Of a DNA stretch of 9,163 nt, positions 1-5,684 are shown in pieces. A program made the translations under genes and the position numbers. Each line of letters begins with the position of its first letter. Position 1 is the stretch's first letter. This DNA is from Mycobacterium sp. Lineage in GTDB: Bacteria > Actinomycetota > Actinomycetes > Mycobacteriales > Mycobacteriaceae. The stretch spans positions 1-9,163 of the forward strand of contig JAGQTR010000187.1 of assembly GCA_020438915.1 (NCBI GenBank). Reading direction: 5' to 3'. The notes under the pieces were generated by a model. The model searched no databases and was not told the DNA's origin. It was given only the letters and a program-made list of their open reading frames with translations.

Positions 1-434
1 GTGCCGTAGAGCGCGTCGTAGAGCGAACCCCAGCGCGCGTTCGCGGCGTTGAGTGCGAACCGCGCGTTGAGGATTGGCACCACCAACTGCGGACCTGCAG
101 TAGTGGTGATCTCGTCGTCGACGCCGGCGGTGGTGATCGTGAAATCCGCGGGCTCGGGTTGCAGGTAGCCGATATCGATCAGAAACTGCTTGTACTCCTC
201 GGGGTCCAGCGGACCGATCACCCGGGCTCGATGCCACTTGTCGATCTGGGCCTGCAAATCGTCGCGGCGCGCGAGCAGATCCTGGTTCTTCGGGGTGAGA
301 TCGGCGACGACCTTGTCCACCCCGGACCAGAACGTGTCGGGGTCGAGATCGGTACCCGGTAACACCTCGGTGTTGATGAACTCGTACAACACCGGGGCGA
401 CGCGCAGGTTACCCACCGTCACGCGTTCGGTCAT
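1..434 (-). CDS. glcB: Malate synthase G, N-terminal part (runs off left edge)
   Basis: Malate synthase G condenses glyoxylate with acetyl-CoA to give malate, the second step of the glyoxylate shunt, in the cytosol. Only the first 144 codons are in the window, about a fifth of the usual ~720-740 residues, so the catalytic barrel residues cannot be checked. The translated start (MTERVTVGNLRVAPVLYEF) and the later stretches FTITTAGVDDEITTTAGPQL and NARFALNAANARWGSLYDAL match the N-terminus of mycobacterial GlcB as I recall it. The ATG at 434 follows a strong GGGAGGAATC ribosome binding site. A 95-bp gap separates it from the stop of the upstream gene on the same strand, so it may have its own promoter; the gap holds a short inverted repeat TTGC-N5-GCAA (476-488) of unknown significance. 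Confidence 0.95.
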   Translation of the reverse strand, partial: MTERVTVGNLRVAPVLYEFINTEVLPGTDLDPDTFWSGVDKVVADLTPKNQDLLARRDDLQAQIDKWHRARVIGPLDPEEYKQFLIDIGYLQPEPADFTITTAGVDDEITTTAGPQLVVPILNARFALNAANARWGSLYDALYG

Positions 435-529
435 GATTCCTCCCTCGCCTGCACGCGCGCCTCGAGAAAACGCACTTGCCGTATGCAAATCCGGATGCAG
501 CAATGTCGATCCAGCTTACCCAGCACCAA

Positions 530-1453
530 TCAGGGCCAACGTCTGGCTGCGGCGTCACTTCTGGCGGCAGCCTCAAGCAGTGCATCGCAGCGGGTTAGCA
601 GCATCGCACGCAACGGTGCGGCCCGATCACTGATCGCCTTCTGGGCACCTGCGTACTCCCGGCGCCCGTCGGGCGTTTCGACGGCGATCGGCTCGAATCC
701 GAGTCCGCGCAGATCGTAGGGGCTGGCCCGCATGTCCAGCACCCGCGCATCGGCAGCCAGCTCGAGGCAGTCCAGGACCAGCCCGGATTCGATCAGCGGT
801 CCGAGCTTGAATGCCCATTTGTACAGATCCATCCCGGCATGCACGCACCCGGGTTGCTCCGCTGCGATCTGGGACTGCCTGGTCAGTTGCGTGGCGTTCT
901 GCCGGGCCGCCGGGTCGGGGAAAAACCTGTAGGCATCGAAGTGGCTACAGCGCAACGGCATCGAATCGACGACCGCATCCGTCGCGGTGGAACCGAGACG
1001 CAGCCGCAGGCCGGTGTGGCGCAGGGTGGGCGACCGGTACACCATCGCCCACTCGTGCAGTCCGAAGCAGTTCAGGCGCGCGGGCCGCGATGCGGTCGCC
1101 CGCAACAGGCCGGCGATGAAGTTCACGGTGCTCAGGCGGGCATGAAGATGCTCACTGCTGACGGTCACTCCGTCGGCCTGCCGGGTGTACCCGGCACGTT
1201 CCAGATAGCGCCGCGCCGACGGGCCTGCGAGCACCACACCGTAGCCGGGATGCCAGACGCGCAGCTGGCGCGGCCGAAAACTGTAGTAGGTGAACAGGAA
1301 GTCGAAGATCGGATGCGGCACCCCCGCGCTGCGGCGCGCCAGGTGCGGTTCGAGGAATGCGTCGGCGCGTTCGCGGTGCGCGGCTTCCTGGTCCTGCCAG
1401 TGGGCCTCGGCGAGCCGGGAATCAGACACCGCGGCGAGCCACGCATCAGACAC
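530..1453 (-). CDS. Conserved actinobacterial protein, often annotated '3-methyladenine DNA glycosylase'
   Basis: A 307-residue protein. I recognise the family from actinobacterial genomes, where it sits near malate synthase and is labelled 3-methyladenine DNA glycosylase; I see no helix-hairpin-helix motif or other glycosylase signature to support that label. Blocks that look conserved are HPIFDFLFTYYSFRP (47-61), CFGLHEWAMVY (129-139), LRCSHFDAYRFF (167-178), EQPGCVHAGMDLYKWAFKL (199-217) and LDMRASPYDL (239-248). Their density of His, Cys, Asp, Trp and Tyr suggests a metal- or cofactor-binding enzyme, but this is inference. No signal peptide or membrane span is seen, so it is probably cytosolic. 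The GTG start at 1453 overlaps the end of the upstream DUF21/CBS gene by 8 nt (GTGTCTGA), so the two are likely translated together. The open frame continues upstream of this GTG, but there it only shadows the neighbour. The function is unknown. Confidence 0.85.
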   Translation of the reverse strand: MSDAWLAAVSDSRLAEAHWQDQEAAHRERADAFLEPHLARRSAGVPHPIFDFLFTYYSFRPRQLRVWHPGYGVVLAGPSARRYLERAGYTRQADGVTVSSEHLHARLSTVNFIAGLLRATASRPARLNCFGLHEWAMVYRSPTLRHTGLRLRLGSTATDAVVDSMPLRCSHFDAYRFFPDPAARQNATQLTRQSQIAAEQPGCVHAGMDLYKWAFKLGPLIESGLVLDCLELAADARVLDMRASPYDLRGLGFEPIAVETPDGRREYAGAQKAISDRAAPLRAMLLTRCDALLEAAARSDAAARRWP

Positions 1454-2507
1454 GGTGGGTGCCGTCGCGGACTGTTCCCACCAAGTCCTCGACGAGGTCT
1501 TCCAGCGCCACCACGGCGGCGACTTTTCCGTCCGCGGCGGTGACCAGGGCGAGATGGCTGTTGGTGCGCCGCAGCCGGGACAGCGCGTCGGGCAGCGGCA
1601 TCGACGCAGGTACCCGCGGCAGCGGTCGCACGATCGACGATTTGACGACGGTGTCCTCGTCATGCGGTTCATCGACCAGCGGCAGCACATCCTTGATGTG
1701 GATATAGCCGATGAACGCGCCACGGGCATCGGCCACCGGAAACCGGGAGTATCCGGTCTCGGTCAGCGCTTGCTCGAGCGCGCCGACCGTCGGACCGGCA
1801 CCCCCACGCGCCAGCGGGACCGCCCGAATCTGGTGCAGCGGTATCGCGACGTCGTTGACGACCCGGTTGCGGATCTGCAGTGCCCGCGTCAGCCTGCTGT
1901 GTTCCTCGGGATCCAGCAGGCCCTCCGACAGTGATTCGGCGATCATCTCGGAAAGCTCCACCGTGGATACCGTGACGTCGAGTTCGTCCTTGGGCTGCAC
2001 GCCGAAGGTGCGCAGGGTGACGTTGGCGCACCAGTTGTAAAACGAGATGAATGGCCGCGCGGCCCGGATATACACCAGATAGACCGGTATCAGCAGCATT
2101 GCCGTGGACTCCGGGCCCGCAATCGCGATGTTCTTCGGCACCATCTCGCCGAGCAACACATGCAGCGTCACCACGATGGACAGCGCGACCAGGAACGACA
2201 CCGTGTGGAGCAGCGCGTCCGGGATGCCCAGGACGTCGAACGGCACCTCCAGCAGGTGGGCGACCGCAGGCTCGGCGACTCGGCCGAGCAGGATCGAGCA
2301 CACCGTGATGCCCAACTGCGCGCCCGCCAGCATCAGCGACAGATTCTCACCGGCCCTGATCACAGTGACCGCGCTCTTTTTTCCCTGCTCGGCCAGCGCC
2401 TCGAGTCGATCGCGGCGCGCGGAGATGAGGGCGAACTCCGAGGCCACGAAGAACGCGTTGGCGCCCAACAGCAGCACCGTCAACAGGACTCCGAAGATGT
2501 CTGCCAT
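1446..2507 (-). CDS. DUF21/CBS membrane protein without CorC_HlyC tail (Rv1841c-like)
   Basis: A 353-residue CNNM/CorC-type membrane protein, a family linked to Mg2+/Co2+ efflux and divalent cation homeostasis. The N-terminal DUF21 domain (1-~185) has hydrophobic spans near 3-27, 98-120 and 135-155, with the family landmarks FFVASEFALISARR (19-32), AGAQLGIT (61-68) and GEMVPKN (120-126). A CBS pair follows: the first repeat is around 215-275 (SRFPVAD, GYIHIKDVLPLV), the second around 290-345 (HLALVTAADGKVAAVVALED, LVEDLVG). The protein ends just after the second CBS, so the CorC_HlyC domain of its upstream neighbour is absent. The second CBS has VTAADGKVAAVVALED where the neighbour has the more typical DEYGGTAGMVTVED. 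The ATG at 2507 shares one base with the neighbour's stop (TGATG) and has a GGAG about 7 nt upstream. Translational coupling suggests a 1:1 partner. M. tuberculosis has a similar pair (Rv1842c-Rv1841c). Confidence 0.9.
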   Translation of the reverse strand: MADIFGVLLTVLLLGANAFFVASEFALISARRDRLEALAEQGKKSAVTVIRAGENLSLMLAGAQLGITVCSILLGRVAEPAVAHLLEVPFDVLGIPDALLHTVSFLVALSIVVTLHVLLGEMVPKNIAIAGPESTAMLLIPVYLVYIRAARPFISFYNWCANVTLRTFGVQPKDELDVTVSTVELSEMIAESLSEGLLDPEEHSRLTRALQIRNRVVNDVAIPLHQIRAVPLARGGAGPTVGALEQALTETGYSRFPVADARGAFIGYIHIKDVLPLVDEPHDEDTVVKSSIVRPLPRVPASMPLPDALSRLRRTNSHLALVTAADGKVAAVVALEDLVEDLVGTVRDGTHRV

Positions 2508-3868
2508 CAGCCCGCTCCGGGTTCGTCGCTGCGGCGCCCCAGCGAGGTGAGCTCCAGCAGGTCGATTCGGCGGCCGTCCATGCGCAGCACCGTTGCCAGC
2601 CACAGCATCGGATCTTCGAGCGCATTGTCCGGCTCGAAGGCGATCAGTTCGACCGATTCACCTTCCCGCGGGATGTGTCCCAGCGTCTCGAGCACCAGCC
2701 CGCCGATGGTTTCGTAGTCGCCTTCGGGTGCTCGAAATTCGGTGTTCTCGGCCACCTCGTCGATACGCAACAGTCCCGACACCTGCCAGCCGCGCCCAGC
2801 GGGCACCACATCGGGCGGCTCATCGTCGTGCTCGTCCCGCACGTCGCCGACGATCTCCTCGATCAGGTCTTCCACGGTGACCATTCCGGCGGTGCCGCCG
2901 TACTCGTCGACCACCAACGCCGTCTGCAATCCGTTGGCGCGAACTTCCGACATCACCGCGTCACCGTCCAGCGTTGAGGGCACCTTGGCGACCCGTTGCG
3001 CGATGGCGGACAGCCGTGTCGACGAACGCGCGGGGTGCGGCACCGCGAAAACCTGCTTCACATGCACAACGCCGATGGTTTCGTCGAGGTCGCCCCGAAT
3101 CACCGGGAAGCGGGAATGCCCGGTTCTGACGGCTGCCGCGCTGAGGTCGGCCACTGTGTCGCCTGCTTCCAAGGTATCGATCTTGGAGCGTGGGGTCATG
3201 AGTTCCTCGGCGGTGCGTTCGCCGAACTGCAGCGATCGGTCGACCAGAACCGCGGTGACCGGATCCAGTGAGCCGCTGCGCGCCGACGTGCGCACCAGCG
3301 ACACCAACTCCTGCGGTGAGCGTGCAGATCGCAGTTCCTCGGCGGGCTCGATGCCCAGCCGTCGCAGTATCCAGTTCGCGGTGCCGTTGGTCAGCTTGAT
3401 CAGGGGTGTGAACACAAAGGAGAAGAACAGCTGTGGGCCGGCGGACCACCGCGCAGTCGGCACCGGTCGCGCCACCGCCAGGTTCTTGGGTACCAACTCT
3501 CCGAAGATCATCGAGATCGACGTCGCGATCAGGATAGCCAGCGCCAGTGCTACGCCCACAGTGAAGCGCCCCGGTATCCCAATGGCGCTCAGCCCGGGTT
3601 CGATGAGCCGCGCGACCACGGGTTCGGCAAGAAATCCGGTGGCCAGCGTGGTGATGGAGATCCCTACCTGGGCGCCCGAGAGCTGAGTGGAAAGCGAGCG
3701 GTGCGCCTTCTGTACCAGCTTGTCCCGGCGATCACCGGTGCGGACATTGGCCTCGACAGTGCTGCGCTCCAGTGCGGTCAACGAGAACTCCGCGGCAACG
3801 AAGACCGCCGTACCCGCCGTGAGCAGAACGAATGCGAACAGTGCCAGCACCGACATCACAGCACTCAT
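2507..3868 (-). CDS. DUF21/CBS/CorC_HlyC membrane protein (Rv1842c-like, CNNM/CorC family)
   Basis: A 453-residue protein with the full architecture of bacterial CorC/MpfA/CNNM proteins, thought to export or balance Mg2+/Co2+. DUF21 (1-~200) has hydrophobic spans near 5-28, 102-122 and 143-160 and the motifs FVAAEFSLTALERS (23-36), SGAQVGISITTLA (64-76) and GELVPKNLAV (123-132). The CBS pair spans about 218-345, opening with EELMTPRSKIDTL (221-233); the second repeat ends in the typical VVDEYGGTAGMVTVEDLIEE (319-338). A CorC_HlyC domain follows (about 358-440, with YETIGGLVLETLGHIPREGE at 385-404). I chose the ATG at 3868 because DUF21 starts right after it; a TTG at 3922 would add 18 residues but has no ribosome binding site, and an in-frame ATG at 3856 is also possible. 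The start itself has only a weak Shine-Dalgarno. Length is close to Rv1842c (about 455 aa). The stop overlaps the next gene by one base. Confidence 0.92.
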   Translation of the reverse strand: MSAVMSVLALFAFVLLTAGTAVFVAAEFSLTALERSTVEANVRTGDRRDKLVQKAHRSLSTQLSGAQVGISITTLATGFLAEPVVARLIEPGLSAIGIPGRFTVGVALALAILIATSISMIFGELVPKNLAVARPVPTARWSAGPQLFFSFVFTPLIKLTNGTANWILRRLGIEPAEELRSARSPQELVSLVRTSARSGSLDPVTAVLVDRSLQFGERTAEELMTPRSKIDTLEAGDTVADLSAAAVRTGHSRFPVIRGDLDETIGVVHVKQVFAVPHPARSSTRLSAIAQRVAKVPSTLDGDAVMSEVRANGLQTALVVDEYGGTAGMVTVEDLIEEIVGDVRDEHDDEPPDVVPAGRGWQVSGLLRIDEVAENTEFRAPEGDYETIGGLVLETLGHIPREGESVELIAFEPDNALEDPMLWLATVLRMDGRRIDLLELTSLGRRSDEPGAG

Positions 3869-4095
3869 CGCGGCGCACCCATGGCTTTCGCTGCGGGCCG
3901 TCGGCCGATCGAAAAACCGCAAGAGCCGGGCGGGGGACCCGGCCGACTAGAGGACGGTTCGGCTTCGGAGGGCTCATGGTCAGGGCGCTCGCCACTCGAG
4001 GCCGGCCCCGTGAATTCTGCTGGGCCTCCATCCAGTGCCTGCGGCACCTGATCCCTTTCGTCTTCGTACGGGCGATTCGCGGCACCTTGCGGCAT
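3865..4095 (-). CDS. Possible small hydrophilic protein ending in an ATGA overlap (doubtful)
   Basis: An open frame of 76 codons with an ATG at 4095 ends in a TGA that overlaps the ATG of the DUF21/CBS/CorC gene (ATGA at 3868-3865). That arrangement often signals translational coupling and would explain why the downstream gene has a weak ribosome binding site. The product would be rich in Pro, Gly, Ser, Glu and Arg, with no hydrophobic span, likely disordered, and I recognise no family. Against it: hand-counted third-position G/C is only about 63% (48 of 76 codons), well below what mycobacterial genes of this GC content show, and the ribosome binding site is poor (CGGAT directly before ATG). 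More probably this is leader or spacer sequence. Confidence 0.2.
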   Translation of the reverse strand: MPQGAANRPYEDERDQVPQALDGGPAEFTGPASSGERPDHEPSEAEPSSSRPGPPPGSCGFSIGRRPAAKAMGAPR

Positions 4096-4209
4096 ATCCG
4101 AAATCGACTGATGGTCAATACATGCTAGCCGAATGAGCGGGCAGCCCCCGCCGGATCGCTGTTCAGTAAGGCTACCCTCACCCGACGGCAGGTTCGGTAC
4201 CGGGCGCCG
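3869..4209. other. 341-bp intergenic stretch between guaB1 and the DUF21/CBS pair
   Basis: No confident gene lies here. It holds the doubtful minus-strand frame described at 3865-4095, a possible minus-strand promoter with a -35-like TTGACC at 4118-4113 and a poor -10 (TATGCC, 4096-4091, 16-bp spacer), and an IdeR-like box at 4162-4180. Near the guaB1 stop are overlapping inverted repeats (GACGGC 4184-4189 with GCCGTC 4206-4211), but no T-run follows, so a terminator is not secure. Plus-strand open frames across the stretch have unconvincing composition. The stretch is long enough to carry the promoter and 5' leader of the DUF21/CBS operon. Confidence 0.5.
4162..4180. promoter_or_regulatory. 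Weak IdeR (iron box)-like sequence
   Basis: The 19 bases match 14 of 19 positions of the IdeR consensus TTAGGTTAGGCTAACCTAA, including the whole GGCTA core and the CCT of the right arm. They also share AGTAAGGCTA and the following CCT with the stronger box at 8775-8793. The site lies about 300 bp upstream of the DUF21/CBS/CorC start and about 45 bp upstream of the possible -35 at 4118. It is not placed over a recognisable -10, so classic repression is not evident. In GC-rich DNA an AT-rich match of this length is unusual but could still be chance. Confidence 0.3.
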
Positions 4210-5646
4210 TCACCAACCCGTCGGCAGCGGGTGACCCTCGGCGAAGCCGGCGGCTGACTGCACCCCGACCACCGCCTTCTCCTGCAGTTCGGTCAGCGTG
4301 GCGGCACCAACGTAGGTGCAGGTGCTCCGCACGCCTGAGGTGATGTGGTCGAGAAGGTCCTCGACGCCTCCCCGCACAGGGTCCAGGTTCATTCTCGAAG
4401 TGGAGATGCCCTCCTCGAAGAGCGCCTTGCGCGCCCGGTCGAACGAACTGTCCGCCGATGTACGGGCCGCGACGGCACGTTTGGAGGCCATGCCGTAGCT
4501 CTCCTTGTACGGCCGGCCGTCGCGGTCGCGCAACAAGTCTCCGGGGGACTCGTAGGTGCCGGCGAACCAGGATCCGATCATCACGTTGGACGCGCCGGCG
4601 GCCAGGGCCAGCGCCACGTCCCGAGGATGCCGGACGCCACCGTCGGCCCACACGTGGCCACCGAGTTGACGTGCCGCCGTGGCACATTCGAGGACAGCAG
4701 AGAACTGCGGACGTCCGACGCCGGTCATCATCCGGGTGGTGCACATGGCACCGGGACCGACGCCGACCTTGACGATGGACGCACCCGCATTCAGCAGATC
4801 ACGGACTCCTTCGGCGGAAACCACGTTGCCCGCGGCCAAGGGTAGACCGAGGTCGAGGGAGGAAACCGCCTTGATCGCGTCGATCATTTTCCCCTGGTGG
4901 CCATGCGCGGTGTCGACGACGAGCACGTCCACTCCGGCCTCGGCGAGCGCGGTGGCCTTCGCCGCGACATCGCCGTTGATGCCGATCGCCGCGGCGATCC
5001 GCAACCGCCCGGCAGCATCGACGGCGGGACTGTAGATTCCTGCGCGGATGGCACCCGTTCGGGTCAGCACACCGGCCAGCGTGCCATCGGGTTCGGTCAA
5101 CACCGCCACCTCAGCCGAGGCGTGTTCGAGCATTTCGAATACCTTGCGCGGATCGGTTCCGGCAGCAGCGGTAAGCAGATCGGTGGCCGCGACATCGCGC
5201 ACCCGGGCGAACCGATCAACACCCACGCAGGCTGACTCGGTGACCAGTCCGATCGGCCGGTTCTCCAGCACCAGCACCGCAGCGCCGTGCGCCCTTTTCG
5301 GGATCAGCGCGGTGGCGTCGGACACCGAATCGTCCGGGGACAACGTCACCGGGGTGTCGACCACCAGGTCACGACTCTTGACGAAGTCCACGGTGGCCTT
5401 GACCGCCTGGATGGGCAGATCCTGGGGGATCACCACGATGCCACCGCGGCGTGCCACGGTTTCGGCCATCCGGCGCCCGGCGACGGCCGTCATGTTCGCG
5501 ACGACGACCGGGATCGTGGTGCCGGTGCCGTCCGACGTCGACAGGTCGACATCGAACCGCGAGGCGACGTCGCTTCGACCGGGCACGACGAAGACGTCGT
5601 TGTAGGTCAGGTCGTACGGCGGCTTATGGCCATCCAGAAACTGCAC
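4210..5646 (-). CDS. guaB1: GMP reductase with CBS domain (GuaB1), annotated elsewhere as an IMPDH-family protein
   Basis: A 478-residue protein of the IMPDH/GMP reductase family. GMP reductase converts GMP to IMP and ammonia using NADPH, recycling guanine nucleotides. The barrel is interrupted by a CBS pair at about 93-205. The catalytic loop, VGVGPGAMCTTRMMTGVGRPQ-like at 294-314 with Cys302, has the CTTR..TGVG pattern of GMP reductases, not the GSGSICIT of IMP dehydrogenase. The C-terminal GVRSTCTYVGAATLTEL (438-454) also matches GMP reductase (GIRSTCTYVGA), and the Arg-Tyr dyad of the IMPDH flap is not seen around 400-425. Other landmarks are YDLTYNDVFVVPGRSDV (11-27) and VWADGGVRHPRDVALALAAGA (332-352). 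I recall that mycobacterial GuaB1 was shown to be a GMP reductase with a CBS domain. The GTG at 5646 is 38 bp after gnd1, with no good ribosome binding site but a -10-like TAGGCT ending 6 nt upstream. Confidence 0.93.
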   Translation of the reverse strand: MQFLDGHKPPYDLTYNDVFVVPGRSDVASRFDVDLSTSDGTGTTIPVVVANMTAVAGRRMAETVARRGGIVVIPQDLPIQAVKATVDFVKSRDLVVDTPVTLSPDDSVSDATALIPKRAHGAAVLVLENRPIGLVTESACVGVDRFARVRDVAATDLLTAAAGTDPRKVFEMLEHASAEVAVLTEPDGTLAGVLTRTGAIRAGIYSPAVDAAGRLRIAAAIGINGDVAAKATALAEAGVDVLVVDTAHGHQGKMIDAIKAVSSLDLGLPLAAGNVVSAEGVRDLLNAGASIVKVGVGPGAMCTTRMMTGVGRPQFSAVLECATAARQLGGHVWADGGVRHPRDVALALAAGASNVMIGSWFAGTYESPGDLLRDRDGRPYKESYGMASKRAVAARTSADSSFDRARKALFEEGISTSRMNLDPVRGGVEDLLDHITSGVRSTCTYVGAATLTELQEKAVVGVQSAAGFAEGHPLPTGW

Positions 5647-5652
5647 GCCTGC

Positions 5653-5658
5653 AGCCTA
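5653..5658 (-). promoter_or_regulatory. Possible -10 box for a leaderless guaB1 transcript
   Basis: TAGGCT fits the mycobacterial -10 pattern TANNNT. Its last base is separated from the guaB1 GTG (5646) by exactly 6 nt, the spacing at which transcription would begin on the start codon itself. Absence of a Shine-Dalgarno before the GTG agrees with a leaderless mRNA, a common class in mycobacteria. No clear -35 is visible, as is usual for such promoters. Confidence 0.4.
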
Positions 5659-5684
5659 ATGTCTGCTCCGGGGCAGGGCGCCGC

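Noticed and set aside
476..488. TTGC-N5-GCAA inverted repeat upstream of glcB as a RamB-type site
   Set aside because: The arms are only 4 bp and the sequence does not clearly match the RamB motif I remember.
1454..1729. Upstream extension of the conserved protein at 530-1453
   Set aside because: These codons lie wholly within the DUF21/CBS gene in another frame and give a Cys/Arg/Pro-rich stretch; recognisable family sequence begins after the GTG at 1453.
3410..3419. TGTGAACACA, a CRP half-site-like sequence
   Set aside because: It lacks the N6 spacing of a CRP site and is inside a conserved coding region.
2742..3686. A 314-codon plus-strand open frame opposite the CorC-family gene
   Set aside because: Its Ser/Thr/Arg-rich low-complexity product mirrors the codons of the minus-strand gene.
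3832..4128. Plus-strand open frame of 98 codons in the guaB1 to CorC-family gap
   Set aside because: No ribosome binding site or promoter, Arg-rich composition, and it overlaps the start of the minus-strand gene.
4184..4211. GACGGC/GCCGTC hairpin at the end of guaB1 as a terminator
   Set aside because: The stem is only 6 bp with a 16-nt loop, overlaps the stop codon and has no T-run.
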